From contig DAHXON010000012.1 of NCBI GenBank assembly GCA_027364875.1, positions 1-51,249 on the forward strand: a DNA stretch of 51,249 bases. Reading direction: 5' to 3'. Every line of letters starts with the position of its first letter. Position 1 is the stretch's first letter. Of this stretch, positions 16,228-25,380 are shown one piece after another. The notes under the pieces are model-generated. The model searched no databases and was not told the DNA's origin. It worked only from the letters and a program-made list of their open reading frames with translations. Made by a program: the position numbers and the translations under genes. The stretch is from Chloroflexota bacterium (lineage in GTDB: Bacteria; Chloroflexota; Limnocylindria; Limnocylindrales; CSP1-4).

Positions 16228-16982
16228 GGGGCCGGCCTCGTGGGAGGCTCGGCGAGGCGGCCCGCCTGCGACTCCTGCTCCGCCAGCTCGGCCGCGCGGA
16301 TCAGCGAAGTCACCGTCCCCGCGTCGGTCCAGATGCCCTCGAACTTGCGGGAGAACAACTTGCCGGGCAGGTAGTGGTTCAGAACGTCCGTGATCTCGAA
16401 TTCGCCGCGCAGCGAGGGGACGAGCTGGTCGACCACGCCGAAGGCGTCCGGCCGGAGGAAGTACACGCCGATCGGGATGAGGTTGCTCTTCGGCTTTGTG
16501 GGCTTCTCCTCGAAACCGACGACGTTGCCCGAGGCGTCGAGCTCGGCGACGCCGAAACGCTCGGGATCCGCAACCTCATAGAGGAGAGTGCCGGCGCCCC
16601 AGGGGCCGTTCTCGAACTCGCGGGCCACGTGCGCCAGTGGCGGCCCCAGGAGAACGTTGTCGCCAAGGACGACGCAGAAGCAATCGTCGCCCACGAACTC
16701 TCGAACGAGGCCGATTGCGTGCGCGATACCCAGGGCTCCGCGCTGGTAGCGGTACGTCAGGTCCAGCCCGAAGTGCTTGCCGTCGGCGAGGAGCTCCACC
16801 ACGTCCCCGACGCTCTTGCCGCCCACGATGACCATCACCTCGGTGATGCCCATGTCCGCCAGAGTAGCGATCGGGTAGTAGATCATCGGCCGGTCGTAGA
16901 TCGGCAGCAGATGCTTGTTCGTGACGATTGTCAGCGGGAACAGCCGTGTGGCGGTGCCGCCCGCGAGTACGACTCCCTTCAC
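16224..16982 (-). CDS. rfbA: Glucose-1-phosphate thymidylyltransferase (short form)
   Basis: Makes dTDP-glucose from dTTP and glucose 1-phosphate, the entry step of rhamnose synthesis. The 252-residue protein starts MKGVVLAGGTATRLFPLT, the nucleotidyltransferase G-rich motif. It also shows NKHLLPIYDRPMIYYPI, VVLGDNVLLG with a metal-binding Asp, and FEEKPTKPKSNL. It is shorter than the about 290-residue E. coli enzyme, ending soon after the sugar-binding WTDAGT. It is the first gene of the rhamnose operon, with an 82-bp gap to mreC. No clear promoter could be fixed in that gap. Confidence 0.92.
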   Translation of the reverse strand: MKGVVLAGGTATRLFPLTIVTNKHLLPIYDRPMIYYPIATLADMGITEVMVIVGGKSVGDVVELLADGKHFGLDLTYRYQRGALGIAHAIGLVREFVGDDCFCVVLGDNVLLGPPLAHVAREFENGPWGAGTLLYEVADPERFGVAELDASGNVVGFEEKPTKPKSNLIPIGVYFLRPDAFGVVDQLVPSLRGEFEITDVLNHYLPGKLFSRKFEGIWTDAGTVTSLIRAAELAEQESQAGRLAEPPTRPAP

Positions 16983-17064
16983 TGGGCCTCCATTGGAGTG
17001 GGGTCACTAGAGCCTAGCAGGTTCGTTGGGCCTCTTCACCTGCGCTCGGGACAGGAGCTGTGGC

Positions 17065-18147
17065 CTAGTAGCCGGAAGTAGGAGTCGGCGCGGGCGTGGG
17101 AGTGGGTTTCGGCGTAGGAGTGGGTTTCGGCGTGGGTTTGGGCGTGGCCTTCGGCGCCCCCGAAGCCGCGGATCCCGACGGAGCGGGTGTGACCGGCACG
17201 AACGGCGTCGCGCCCGGGGCCGGCGAGGCGAAGCCACCCTGGTAGTCCAGGATCACGAGGACGAATGTCGCGTCCGCAAGATGGGCTGCCGGCTTGACCG
17301 TGGCGCTCTGGACGACGGCGTTGGGGTCTTGCTTGACGGACGTGATCGTCCCGATGAGAAGGCCCGGCGGGTACGGGGAGCGGCCGATCGGGTTTATCGA
17401 GGTGTCCACGCCACTCGCCTGCGCGGAGGGCTGCGCCGAGGGCTGCCCGGGATTCGGCAGCGCTTCGCCCGCGGTCACCACGGCCTGCCCGTTGGTCAGC
17501 GGCGTGCTGGCGTCCACGTACTGCATTGAGAGGTCGCCGCTGATCGAGCCGCGGATCGTGCCGGTGGCTCCGGACTTGGCCTCCTCGCCGACCACGATCG
17601 CGTTGGGGTCGTTGACGAGCAGGACGACCGAGACGTTCCCGTAGACGGAGTCGAGCCGCCCCACGAGGGCGCCGCCGGCGTCCACCACGCACTCACCCAC
17701 CTGGAGGCCGTCCTGGCTGCCCTTGTTGATGATGATGGTCTTTCGGCTGACGTCCGAGACGTCGCGAACGATCACCCGCGCCGCGGTCGTCTGGTAGGGG
17801 ATGGCCTGCTGGGCGGCCGTGATCGCGGTCCAGTCCGTGCTCAGCTGCGAGATCGCCGGCTGGCGGAGGAGCTGCTCCTGGAGAGTCTGATTCTCCAGCT
17901 GGAGCCGCTGGTTTTCGGTACGCAGGTGATCGAGCTGGATCAGCGCCGACCAATACGAATCGACCGTGTCCGCGATGCTGTTCATGGTCGTCTCGATAGG
18001 CGACATGGCCGTGTTGACGGCCGATTGGAGTCGCTGCACGGGTTGAGTGTCGGAAACTCCCATCAAGCCGACGCTGATGATCAGCAGGGTTCCGAACCAG
18101 GTCCACTCCCGACGAATGGTTCGTCGGGTCGCGGAGATCGCATTCAT
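17065..18147 (-). CDS. mreC: Cell-shape protein MreC
   Basis: Membrane-anchored part of the rod-shape elongation complex, bridging MreB and wall-synthesis enzymes. In 360 residues there is one membrane helix (about 17-35), a coiled coil (about 66-100, containing LDHLRTENQRLQLENQTLQ) and two beta domains (about 120-290) with RDVSDVSRKTIIINKGSQDG and VGRLDSVYGNVSVVLLVNDP. A low-complexity tail of Pro-Thr-Lys repeats (about 325-360) closes it. The tail is unusual for MreC in general. mreC follows mreB by 42 bases; no mreD comes after it, the next gene being rfbA. Confidence 0.93.
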   Translation of the reverse strand: MNAISATRRTIRREWTWFGTLLIISVGLMGVSDTQPVQRLQSAVNTAMSPIETTMNSIADTVDSYWSALIQLDHLRTENQRLQLENQTLQEQLLRQPAISQLSTDWTAITAAQQAIPYQTTAARVIVRDVSDVSRKTIIINKGSQDGLQVGECVVDAGGALVGRLDSVYGNVSVVLLVNDPNAIVVGEEAKSGATGTIRGSISGDLSMQYVDASTPLTNGQAVVTAGEALPNPGQPSAQPSAQASGVDTSINPIGRSPYPPGLLIGTITSVKQDPNAVVQSATVKPAAHLADATFVLVILDYQGGFASPAPGATPFVPVTPAPSGSAASGAPKATPKPTPKPTPTPKPTPTPAPTPTSGY

Positions 18148-18189
18148 CTGGCCTCCTCGGCTGTCGGGCGCAGCGGCGAAGCCGGCCTT

Positions 18190-19245
18190 CTAGCGCGGGC
18201 GAACGTAAGTGTCCGCCACCAGCACTTCTTCCATCAGATCTAGCTCTTCGAGCACGACGCCCGTTCCGCGGGCCACGCAGGTCAGCGGGTCATTGGCGAC
18301 GTGGACGGGCATCTGGGTAGCTTCGGCGATCCGGCGATCCAGCCCGGGCATGAGCGCTCCGCCGCCCGCCAGGACTATGCCCTGGTCCATGATGTCCGCC
18401 ACCAGCTCCGGCGGCGTCTCTTCGATGGTGTCCTTCACGGTGTCCACGATGAGCTGCAGCGAGGCGTCGATCGCCTCGCGGATCTGCTCGCCGCCGACTT
18501 CCACCGCACGCGGCAGGCCGGTCAGCAGGTCGCGGCCGCGGAGAGTGACGCGCTGGGCGTCCCATTCGCCCGGGCTCGCCGAACCGATCGCGATCTTGAT
18601 GTCCTCGGCCGTCCGCTCGCCCAGAAACAGGTTGTACTCCCGGCGGGCGTAGGCGACGATGTCGGCGTCGAGCTCGTCGCCGCCGATGCGGATGCTGCGG
18701 CTGACGACGATGCCGCCCAGGCTGATGACGGCCACTTCCGTGGTGCCGCCGCCGATGTCGACGATGAGGCTGCCCGTGGGCTCGTTGATGGGCAGGCCGG
18801 CGCCGATCGCGGCGGCCATCGGCTCCTCGATCAGGCCCGCCCAGCGGGCGCCGGCGTTCATGGCCGCGTCCCGGACCGCACGCTTCTCCACTTCGGTGAC
18901 GCCCGACGGGATGCCGAGCAGCATTCGAGGCCGCGGCACCATGCCGATCCGGTCGTGAACCTTGCGAACGAAGTAGGCGATCATCTGCTGGGTCACGTCG
19001 AAGTCGCTGATGACTCCGTCCCGAAGAGGGCGCACGGCGATGATGCTGGCCGGGGTGCGGCCGACCATTCGCTTGGCCTCGGCACCGACGGCGACGACCT
19101 TCCTGGTCTTGGCCTCGAGGGCCACGACGCTTGGCTCGCTGATGACGATGCCACGATCGCGAACGTGGACGAGGGTGTTCGCCGTGCCCAGGTCGATCCC
19201 GATGTCGCGCGAGAACAGCCCGAGCAGTGTGTGCAGGCCGAACAT
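18190..19245 (-). CDS. mreB: Rod-shape actin homologue MreB
   Basis: Filament-forming ATPase that guides lateral wall growth. The 351-residue protein carries the actin-fold phosphate loops DIGIDLGTANTLVHVRDRG and VDIGGGTTEVAVISLGG, and the adenosine motif VLAGGGALMPGLDRRIAE. RMLLGIPSGVTEVEKRAV is also typical. In relatives radC is often directly upstream, and here too the radC remnant lies about 200 bases upstream. The intact ancestral order was therefore radC-mreB-mreC, now split by the island. A TATACT on the minus strand (19413-19418) is a possible -10 box. Confidence 0.97.
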   Translation of the reverse strand: MFGLHTLLGLFSRDIGIDLGTANTLVHVRDRGIVISEPSVVALEAKTRKVVAVGAEAKRMVGRTPASIIAVRPLRDGVISDFDVTQQMIAYFVRKVHDRIGMVPRPRMLLGIPSGVTEVEKRAVRDAAMNAGARWAGLIEEPMAAAIGAGLPINEPTGSLIVDIGGGTTEVAVISLGGIVVSRSIRIGGDELDADIVAYARREYNLFLGERTAEDIKIAIGSASPGEWDAQRVTLRGRDLLTGLPRAVEVGGEQIREAIDASLQLIVDTVKDTIEETPPELVADIMDQGIVLAGGGALMPGLDRRIAEATQMPVHVANDPLTCVARGTGVVLEELDLMEEVLVADTYVRPR

Positions 19246-19448
19246 GATGCGAGGCGTTTCCTTCTTCGGTTGCCGGCATCGGTGACGGTGGGGAGCGTTG
19301 TGTCGCCGGCGGGATATTCGACAGGTCTGTGGCCGGGTTGGCCCTATCGAGGTGGCCGCTGCCGTCCAGTCGGGTGGCAGACCGTCCCATCTCGATGTCG
19401 AAAAGCTTCAGCAGTATACCTGCCCCGCCACCGCCGTCTCGGAGACGG

Positions 19449-19604
19449 TCAGCTCGACCGGTCGAAAGCGACTCCGCGATCGCGCAGGGACGTGAATCCG
19501 TCGCCGGCCACGATCAGGTGATCGAGGACCGCGATGTCGAGCAGGCGGCCGGCGGCGAGGGCCTCGGCCGTCAGCCGCAGGTCGTCCGGGCTTGGCGTTG
19601 GATC
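19449..19604 (-). pseudogene. radC: 3' fragment of radC (C-terminal 51 codons)
   Basis: Read on the minus strand from the island edge, this stretch encodes DPT followed by PSPDDLRLTAEALAAGRLLD, then IAVLDHLIVAGDGFTSLRDR and a TGA at 19449-19451. This is the end of RadC, including the Ser-x2-Asp half of the JAMM zinc motif. It is in the same frame as the 5' fragment at 40569-41173. The two are separated by the 20,964-bp element at the GAT-CCA-AC of the codons for Asp-Pro-Thr. There is no start codon of its own, so it is dead unless the element leaves. A CCGTC/GACGG hairpin (19434-19448) just after the stop may be the old terminator. Confidence 0.92.
19597..19604. repeat. Target-site duplication, left copy
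   Basis: GTTGGATC, identical to 40569-40576. Both copies touch the outer end of a terminal inverted repeat, and one copy completes the radC frame. Confidence 0.92.
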
Positions 19605-19633
19605 CGCCCCGTGCTGAATCCCTGGGAAAAGTC
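19605..19633. repeat. Left terminal inverted repeat
   Basis: 29 bp starting CGCCCCGTGCTGAATCCC. It is the inverse of 40540-40568 except at position 19 (T here, G there when both are read inward). Confidence 0.92.
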
Positions 19634-19965
19634 CGAGCCGGTTTTATGCATCTATTCACGGCCGGCGGGTGGTTTGGGGTGAATCTGGGCTGGTTCGCGC
19701 CCGGACCGGTCGTCGCACGGCACCTGGCTCATTGACATCCATCGTGCGATATCGGCGTGGGTTGAGTCGCAGATAAGCGGCAGATAATCCAACATCGCTA
19801 ACTTTGAGTAGGCCGGGCTCCGGTCTGCGGCCAGGCCGACGCGGACGACGCAGAGCGAGCCGACGAGGGAGTCGCCACAGCCGACCCGGCCCTCAGGCAA
19901 GCCGGGTTGCTCCCGAGATCGGGGCGAGTGGCGCTATCCGACTTGTCAGGGCTCTTTGAAGCCGG
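19634..19965. other. Left subterminal non-coding region
   Basis: About 330 bp inside the left terminus with no convincing gene. It is visibly richer in A+T than its surroundings. It contains two GCAGATAA direct repeats 11 bases apart (19769-19776 and 19780-19787). Such repeats could be extra transposase contacts. A frame of 82 codons on the minus strand (19652-19900) lacks any recognisable feature and was not called. Confidence 0.5.
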
Positions 19966-21252
19966 CTACCAGTTCATCGCATCTGGCCCGAAGGGCGCAG
20001 TGCCCCAGGTGGGATCCTTGCCTGGGAAGCCCTGGGGTGGCTCTGGACCGTCGTAGAGCCATTGATCGGGCGGTGCTTTGGCCGCGCCGATGGCGAAGCA
20101 GTAGCCGCTGATCGTCCTTCGCCACGCGTACCAGGAGTGCCGATTCTTCGCGACAGTCAGGTGGATCCCGTGGTCCGCTGGCAGGCGCTTGAGCGACGAG
20201 TCGGGGGTCAGGATCTTCATCAGATCTGGTTTGTACTGGCCGCCGAGCGTGCGGAACCAGCCCATCTGGCAAGTCGCAATCCACTGCAGCGCGTTCCGCG
20301 TATCCGCGAACTCGCGCTGGTCGAGCTGCCTGCCGTCCTCGTCGGTCCCCTTCACGCCGGCGTTGTCGACCAATCGCTGGGCGGCTCGCCGTTCGTCGGA
20401 CTCCTTGTTCCGCAGCGATCGCCGATGGTCGCCGACAATCTGAAGGCCCTCCCGGATCGACTTCGCGCGCGAGAGCTTCCAGTCGTAGGCCCAGCCTGGG
20501 GAGTTCATATCGCGCAGATGGAGCCGGAAGCCGAGAACCAGAGCGAGCTTCACTCTCCACCCGGCCTTACGTCCTTCGGCTATCGAGTCCAAGTGGTTCA
20601 AGGCCTGCTGGTACCTGAACAACACACTCAGGACGAAGACGAACGGCAGAGCCAAGGCGGTCAGCCAGACTGGCAACAAGAGCGACAGGGCGATCGAGCC
20701 CGGATCCAGAGTCCTCCAGTTCGAGATCAGCCACAGGGCTACGAAGGCGACCATGGCGAGGCCGATGACGGCCTGGAGCCGACGGCCAAAGCGTGTGACG
20801 ACGGCGTACTGCGCCTTGCCGGAGCCGAAGGCCACGACGAAGGTGGTGCAGGCGATTACCAGCTGGAGAACGATCTCGCCCGGTATCGACAGTGCTGTCC
20901 AGTTCAGATAGATGCCCAGCGCAACGCCGACAAGTCCGATCCTTCGAATCTGCAGCCAGTAGAAGGCTGGTTCGGTCGCATCGTTCACCCTGAACACCAT
21001 GAGGAGCCCGGCGGTCGCTACCCAGATCACCGTGTCCTTGAGCAGGTCCGCGTTCCAGAGCCCTAGCTGATAGGCCCCGGCGATTACCAGGGTCATCCAG
21101 GTCGTGTATAGCGCGACGAAGCTGAGGAAGAACCGGCTCCAGACCACGCCAAGAAGGTCGCGGACGATCGACCTCGTCGGCGGCCAGGCGACGGCTGCCG
21201 CCAGTACAACCCCTATCAAGATGAGCGATGCGATGTCGCGATTCGTGATCAT
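19966..21252 (-). CDS. Polytopic membrane protein of unknown function
   Basis: No family recognised. In the 428-residue protein the first 215 residues hold about six to seven membrane helices (for example ASLILIGVVLAAAVAWP, FFLSFVALYTTWMTLVIAGA and IALSLLLPVWLTALALPFVF). The last 210 residues are soluble, with a charged helical stretch and Trp/Pro-rich strands near the end (WLYDGPEPPQGFPGKDP). The ATG is at 21250-21252. It lies next to the left terminus of the element. The next gene, at 21474, runs the opposite way and is also membrane-anchored. The membrane-plus-cytosolic layout is seen in some membrane-acting defence effectors, but nothing specific supports that here. Confidence 0.8.
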   Translation of the reverse strand: MITNRDIASLILIGVVLAAAVAWPPTRSIVRDLLGVVWSRFFLSFVALYTTWMTLVIAGAYQLGLWNADLLKDTVIWVATAGLLMVFRVNDATEPAFYWLQIRRIGLVGVALGIYLNWTALSIPGEIVLQLVIACTTFVVAFGSGKAQYAVVTRFGRRLQAVIGLAMVAFVALWLISNWRTLDPGSIALSLLLPVWLTALALPFVFVLSVLFRYQQALNHLDSIAEGRKAGWRVKLALVLGFRLHLRDMNSPGWAYDWKLSRAKSIREGLQIVGDHRRSLRNKESDERRAAQRLVDNAGVKGTDEDGRQLDQREFADTRNALQWIATCQMGWFRTLGGQYKPDLMKILTPDSSLKRLPADHGIHLTVAKNRHSWYAWRRTISGYCFAIGAAKAPPDQWLYDGPEPPQGFPGKDPTWGTAPFGPDAMNW

Positions 21253-21473
21253 CAGATAGCCACGCCAACGAGTTTGGCTTCCCGGACGGTCATCAAAGAC
21301 TACAAACCGTCAAGCCAATCTACTCGCTCGGGAATCCCTCTCCGGTCACTTCTTCGGTCGTCGCCGAGCCAGGAGTCATCGAAGCTTGACTCGGACGCGA
21401 CCTCGACGAGGCTCCTGCGTCCGACCTGCGGCGTGTCGTCGTGGTGCCGAGGCGATCGTGCAGAGGGGTGCTT

Positions 21474-21974
21474 ATGAATGCCAGCGGTAGGCTCACCAAA
21501 GTCGTGGTGGTGGTCTGGGTTCTCGTCATTGGAGTCGTAGCCTTCAACGCCGTCTCCCCGATGCTCGACCGAGCGCTCGCTCCTAGGCCCCCTCTGCCAA
21601 CCGCCCGGGCAATGGCGGACAAGGTTCAGGCGCAAGGTTTCGTGCTCAATGGCAACCTCGCGGACGGCTACGACATCTTCATCAACGAGTCCGGTCCGGC
21701 CAAGGTCGCGGAGCCCAGGGTGGATATCCATGCCAGCGAGATCGCTCTCAACTCCACTGGCCTGGCCGCAGCTCGTTACGTTTTGTCTCTGTACCCGCCA
21801 CAAGTTCTAGCTGATTTCGACCTCGCGGTTCCCACGATCGAGGATTCGTTTGGCCAGAGGTTGGGCAGAATTCCCTACCACCTCAGCCCACCCGAGACGA
21901 TCGACTACAACTGGGGCGAGATGATCCTCAATCTGGAAGGCCCGGTTCTCCGGGTTGAGGTGATCCCTTCCTAA
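21474..21974 (+). CDS. Small membrane-anchored extracytoplasmic protein, unknown function
   Basis: 166 residues with an N-terminal membrane helix (KVVVVVWVLVIGVVAFNAV, about 9-27). A soluble part follows, predicted mainly beta, and probably outside the membrane. The start is the ATG at 21474-21476, preceded by a good ribosome site (AGAGGGG); an upstream in-frame codon at 21441 lacks one. No family recognised. It is divergent from the polytopic membrane protein (222-bp gap) and convergent with the restriction-modification gene. Confidence 0.75.
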   Translation: MNASGRLTKVVVVVWVLVIGVVAFNAVSPMLDRALAPRPPLPTARAMADKVQAQGFVLNGNLADGYDIFINESGPAKVAEPRVDIHASEIALNSTGLAAARYVLSLYPPQVLADFDLAVPTIEDSFGQRLGRIPYHLSPPETIDYNWGEMILNLEGPVLRVEVIPS

Positions 21975-22039
21975 AGGTCGCCATGGTCCCTGGAGGCTGC
22001 CAGGCTCCCAGATAGGTCGGCTGCTTGCCAGCTCGAGGC

Positions 22040-25000
22040 TTACAGCGGCGGGATCATGTCCCCGTCGAGGATCTCGCTCACGACCGGGTTGATTTCCGCC
22101 ATGACCCGGCAAGCGTCGTCCAAGGATCCGGCGATGCGGGCGAGCTCGGCGATGTTGGCACGCGAGAGCGTCCGTCCCTCTCGGTTCTCGAGCCAGAGAC
22201 TCAACGGCTGGTAGTTGCCCACACAGGTCGCCCACACCGTCGCCGAGACCGGCGTGAGGTACTGGCTGTCGTTGATGTAGAGCCGGTTGCCGGCAGAATG
22301 GTGGGGTTTGACGACACGAAGGTCGCCGGTGCCCTCGAGCTTCGGGGTGGTCGTCGGGGCCAGCTTCGCTTGATGGTGGCCTATGAGCGTGGCCCCCTTG
22401 CCCGCCAGTAACTCGAACAGAGCCGGATCTGCGGTGAGAGGGATTTTCGGGAAGTCCTCTGTGAGGGCTGCGCCGTGACTCTCGCGATAGGCGTCCGAAG
22501 CGATGACGGCGTACAGGTAGGCGGCGAAGGCCTCTGGCGTGAAGCGGTCGCCATAAGTTGTTCGCATCGCTTCGAGCCAACTGGGTTCGATGTTCGGGCT
22601 GGCAGCTTGCTCATCTTCCTGGAGTGGCAGCAGGTGTTCGTCGGGCGCGATCGTGCGGACGGCCGCGGTGTAGAGCGGGAAGTAGACCGCAGCGCCGAGG
22701 GTCCTCGAGGACAAGAGCGCCTGCATCCCCGGGATCGCGGTCACGAAGGCGTACGAGCTCTCTTCTGATGCGGACCGGGCAGAGACGATGGCGAGGTTGT
22801 TCTCAACCCGCTCGAGGTGTCCGCGGAGCACCTCCCGCCGGTCGCCGACGACATTGACATCGTCGTAGATCACCCGCTTGTCGAACGGGCGGTAGAGGAG
22901 GGAGCGAACCTTGCCCGGATCAGCGTGGCCGGCCAAGGCCGCCCGACGCCTGTGAAGGTTCCAGCGATCGTTGCTGTCGAGCCCCGATCGCCTGGGATAG
23001 GCGTCGTGGATCTCGCGATCGTCGATCGAGATGTCTGCGAACCGACCCATCTTGGCCAGGACATCGGCGGCATCGAAACCGATCGAGAGAGGATCCCTGT
23101 GAGAAATCACGCCCGGGGACTTGTATGGCATTAGTTTCTCAAGGGACGGCCAGCTCTCGTAATGCGCATGGAGTTCCCGAGGAATGAACGAGAAGCCGGG
23201 CGCGGCCGGGCTCGCTTCGGCCCAGCCGGCATCGTCTAGGGAAGCGCCGGCGAGGTATTGGAACTTGTCGGCCACGGTGCCACGAGTCTCGCGGTAGAAA
23301 ACCTTGGCGGGGCCTGCGTGCTCCGGCGTTCGGCGGATGAACAGCGTGATAGCGATACCCACCTTGACGGCCGCAAAGACATTGAAGTCCGGGCGGCCCG
23401 GCATCACGTCGCGTCGGTTGCCGTGGAGGTCGAGCGTCCAAATCTCGTCGAAGTGGTCGAGCATGAACTTGCGAACGCCCCTGGTCACGGAACGCGACAG
23501 GAAGGCCGAGTTCGTCACCATTGCGATCACGCCACGCCTCGGCGCGCCGTCCTGCTCGAGCAGCTTCCAAACCGACCAGCGGAGGAAGCGCAAGTAGTCG
23601 TCGTCGAGCGGACGCATGTTTCTTTCGCGCAGCGGCTGGCCGTCGACGGTGAAAAGCTCTGCCATGAGCTCGCCGATGTGCTCCTTGTTATGAGACGACT
23701 CCGAGTAGGGCGGGTTGCCGATGATGACCAGGAGCGGGACCCCCGCCTTCACCAGGTCAGCGCTACGGGTCTCGGTAACCAAGGCCCCGATGGCGGGCAG
23801 CACGCCGCCGGTTGGCGTTATTGGATCCGCGAGTGTGTTGGTCAGAAAGACGTTCGCGCGCTCATCGGGCCGGAGGGGGCGGCCGTTCTGCTCGTAGAAA
23901 GAGCCGAGTTTGAGATGGCAGATCGCGTACGGAGCGGGCAGCAACTCGAAGCCGTAGAGATGGGGCAGCAAATGCTGTTCGATCAAGGCCGGGATGACAG
24001 CCCCTCCCTCGCGCTCCCGGACCCGCGATATGGCGCGCTGCGCGGCACCGACAAGGAAGGTTCCTGTCCCGGCTGCTGGATCGAGGAGGCGAACGCGTGT
24101 GTCGGCCAGGCCGTCGAGGTCAAACCGCGTGATCAGTGCATCGTCAGTCGCTCGGACGGCGTACTCAACCAGGGGCGGATATGTGTAGAAGATGCCGCGG
24201 TCGATGCGCTCACCGGCGTCGTAGGCGGCCAGGAACGACTCATAGAAGTGAATCACCGCGTCGCTTTCGGCTGCCTTGACCGTTCCTGCCTGGCGGACGA
24301 GTGCGTCGGCCGAGGCACGGAGGATCGCCACAATATCGTCGATGATCCAGGACAGGCCCGCGGGTACCGTGTCTTCGTCTAGAAGGAAGCGGGTCGCACT
24401 TCTCAGGAACGCCGTCGACGTCGGGATGGCCAGGATCGCGCTCGTGCGGTTGAAGGTCGCCGCGGTCAGGTGATAGCGGCCGACGAACAAGCCATAGGCA
24501 ACGGTCTGGGCAAAGGCGTCGGCGAACTTGTCCTCGTCCATATCGGACATGAGGTTCTCGCGGTAGAACTTCGCGAGTGACCGCAGCGGGCCATCGCCGT
24601 GGCCATGGACGGCCTCCTCGGCTTCCTTGCGGAGCTCGGCACGAATGCCATCGCGCAGCCAGGCCGCGCGGCGAGCAAGCTCGATCGCCAAGCGTTCGGA
24701 CGAGGTGATCTGCGCCGGCTCCGCAGACAGCCACGCCTCGAGAATGTCGGTCGCCGCGTCGCGATCGGCGCGAGTGAGGTGGCCGGCGTCGAGATCAGCC
24801 GAGTTGATCAGGGTGCCGCGCCGGACTTCTACGCCGTCCCGCAGCAGGATGAAGTGCAGATAGTCCGTCAGCAGCAAGTTGGGCAATCGTCGGTAGGCGG
24901 CGAGCTGGGGCGTGTCGAGGACCGCTTCGAGTTGGCGGATCGTGCCCGGGGCCTTGGTCTCCCCGTAGCCCACAACGAGCGAGCCCCGCTTGACGATGAC

Positions 25001-25171
25001 ATCGGGCTGCCCCTCAACCGACGCGGCTTCGCCAAAGATCGTCGTGCCGGCCGGGGCAAGGTCGGTCATGAGCGTCACGAGCGGGTGGCGCAGCGATAGC
25101 TCGGGAGTAGCCTCGGGCTGTTCGCGGATGTGCCGAAGCTCGTGCAGGTAGACCCCGAAGTCAGCCGTCAT
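22040..25171 (-). CDS. Single-chain restriction-modification enzyme (type ISP/IIG-like)
   Basis: A 1043-residue protein that should both methylate adenine and cut DNA. Residues 45-75 show a PD-(D/E)XK nuclease core (Asp57 in QPDVIVKRGS, then GYGETKA with Glu71 and Lys73). A helical linker follows. Then comes a gamma-type N6-adenine methyltransferase with the SAM loop DPAAGTGTFLVGAAQ (about 360-375) and the catalytic NPPY in IIGNPPYSES (about 485). The last 100 residues (YINDSQYLTPVSATVWATCV) resemble the specificity domain of type ISP enzymes. Unlike true type ISP proteins there is no helicase, so type IIG is an alternative label. The ATG at 25169-25171 faces the DUF4209 gene across 209 bp. 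Confidence 0.9.
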   Translation of the reverse strand: MTADFGVYLHELRHIREQPEATPELSLRHPLVTLMTDLAPAGTTIFGEAASVEGQPDVIVKRGSLVVGYGETKAPGTIRQLEAVLDTPQLAAYRRLPNLLLTDYLHFILLRDGVEVRRGTLINSADLDAGHLTRADRDAATDILEAWLSAEPAQITSSERLAIELARRAAWLRDGIRAELRKEAEEAVHGHGDGPLRSLAKFYRENLMSDMDEDKFADAFAQTVAYGLFVGRYHLTAATFNRTSAILAIPTSTAFLRSATRFLLDEDTVPAGLSWIIDDIVAILRASADALVRQAGTVKAAESDAVIHFYESFLAAYDAGERIDRGIFYTYPPLVEYAVRATDDALITRFDLDGLADTRVRLLDPAAGTGTFLVGAAQRAISRVREREGGAVIPALIEQHLLPHLYGFELLPAPYAICHLKLGSFYEQNGRPLRPDERANVFLTNTLADPITPTGGVLPAIGALVTETRSADLVKAGVPLLVIIGNPPYSESSHNKEHIGELMAELFTVDGQPLRERNMRPLDDDYLRFLRWSVWKLLEQDGAPRRGVIAMVTNSAFLSRSVTRGVRKFMLDHFDEIWTLDLHGNRRDVMPGRPDFNVFAAVKVGIAITLFIRRTPEHAGPAKVFYRETRGTVADKFQYLAGASLDDAGWAEASPAAPGFSFIPRELHAHYESWPSLEKLMPYKSPGVISHRDPLSIGFDAADVLAKMGRFADISIDDREIHDAYPRRSGLDSNDRWNLHRRRAALAGHADPGKVRSLLYRPFDKRVIYDDVNVVGDRREVLRGHLERVENNLAIVSARSASEESSYAFVTAIPGMQALLSSRTLGAAVYFPLYTAAVRTIAPDEHLLPLQEDEQAASPNIEPSWLEAMRTTYGDRFTPEAFAAYLYAVIASDAYRESHGAALTEDFPKIPLTADPALFELLAGKGATLIGHHQAKLAPTTTPKLEGTGDLRVVKPHHSAGNRLYINDSQYLTPVSATVWATCVGNYQPLSLWLENREGRTLSRANIAELARIAGSLDDACRVMAEINPVVSEILDGDMIPPL

Positions 25172-25321
25172 CTTGCCCTCAGATGTTCATGGCGAAATCG
25201 CGCGTACGCTCAAGCTATCAGGCTGCGGCTTGCGATGTGGGTTTCTCCGCCCAAGAAGATCTCATCCTGAAGTGTCTCGGGCTCCGTCTATGAGCAGGAA
25301 CTCAAGAAACATAGGCAACGC

Positions 25322-25349
25322 TTGTCACCCGCCCGAGGTGCCCCATAGT
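25322..25349 (+). promoter_or_regulatory. Possible promoter of the first DUF4209 gene
   Basis: TTGTCA (25322-25327) and CATAGT (25344-25349) are 16 bases apart, 31 bases upstream of the ATG. A strong ribosome site (GAGGGGAC) sits between promoter and start. The rest of the 25172-25380 gap shows nothing else. Confidence 0.4.
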
Positions 25350-25380
25350 GGGAGGTAACTGAAGAAACGCGAGGGGACAC

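Noticed and set aside
16983-17064. Promoter between mreC and rfbA
   Set aside because: A TAGGCT could be a -10 box, but no -35 at a sensible distance was found and support is too weak to list.
19652-19900. An 82-codon frame in the left subterminal region
   Set aside because: No clear ribosome site, no recognisable motif and low-quality composition.
19946-20560. A 204-codon minus-strand frame overlapping the polytopic membrane gene
   Set aside because: Alternative frame of the membrane protein gene, Arg/Pro-rich and without structure.
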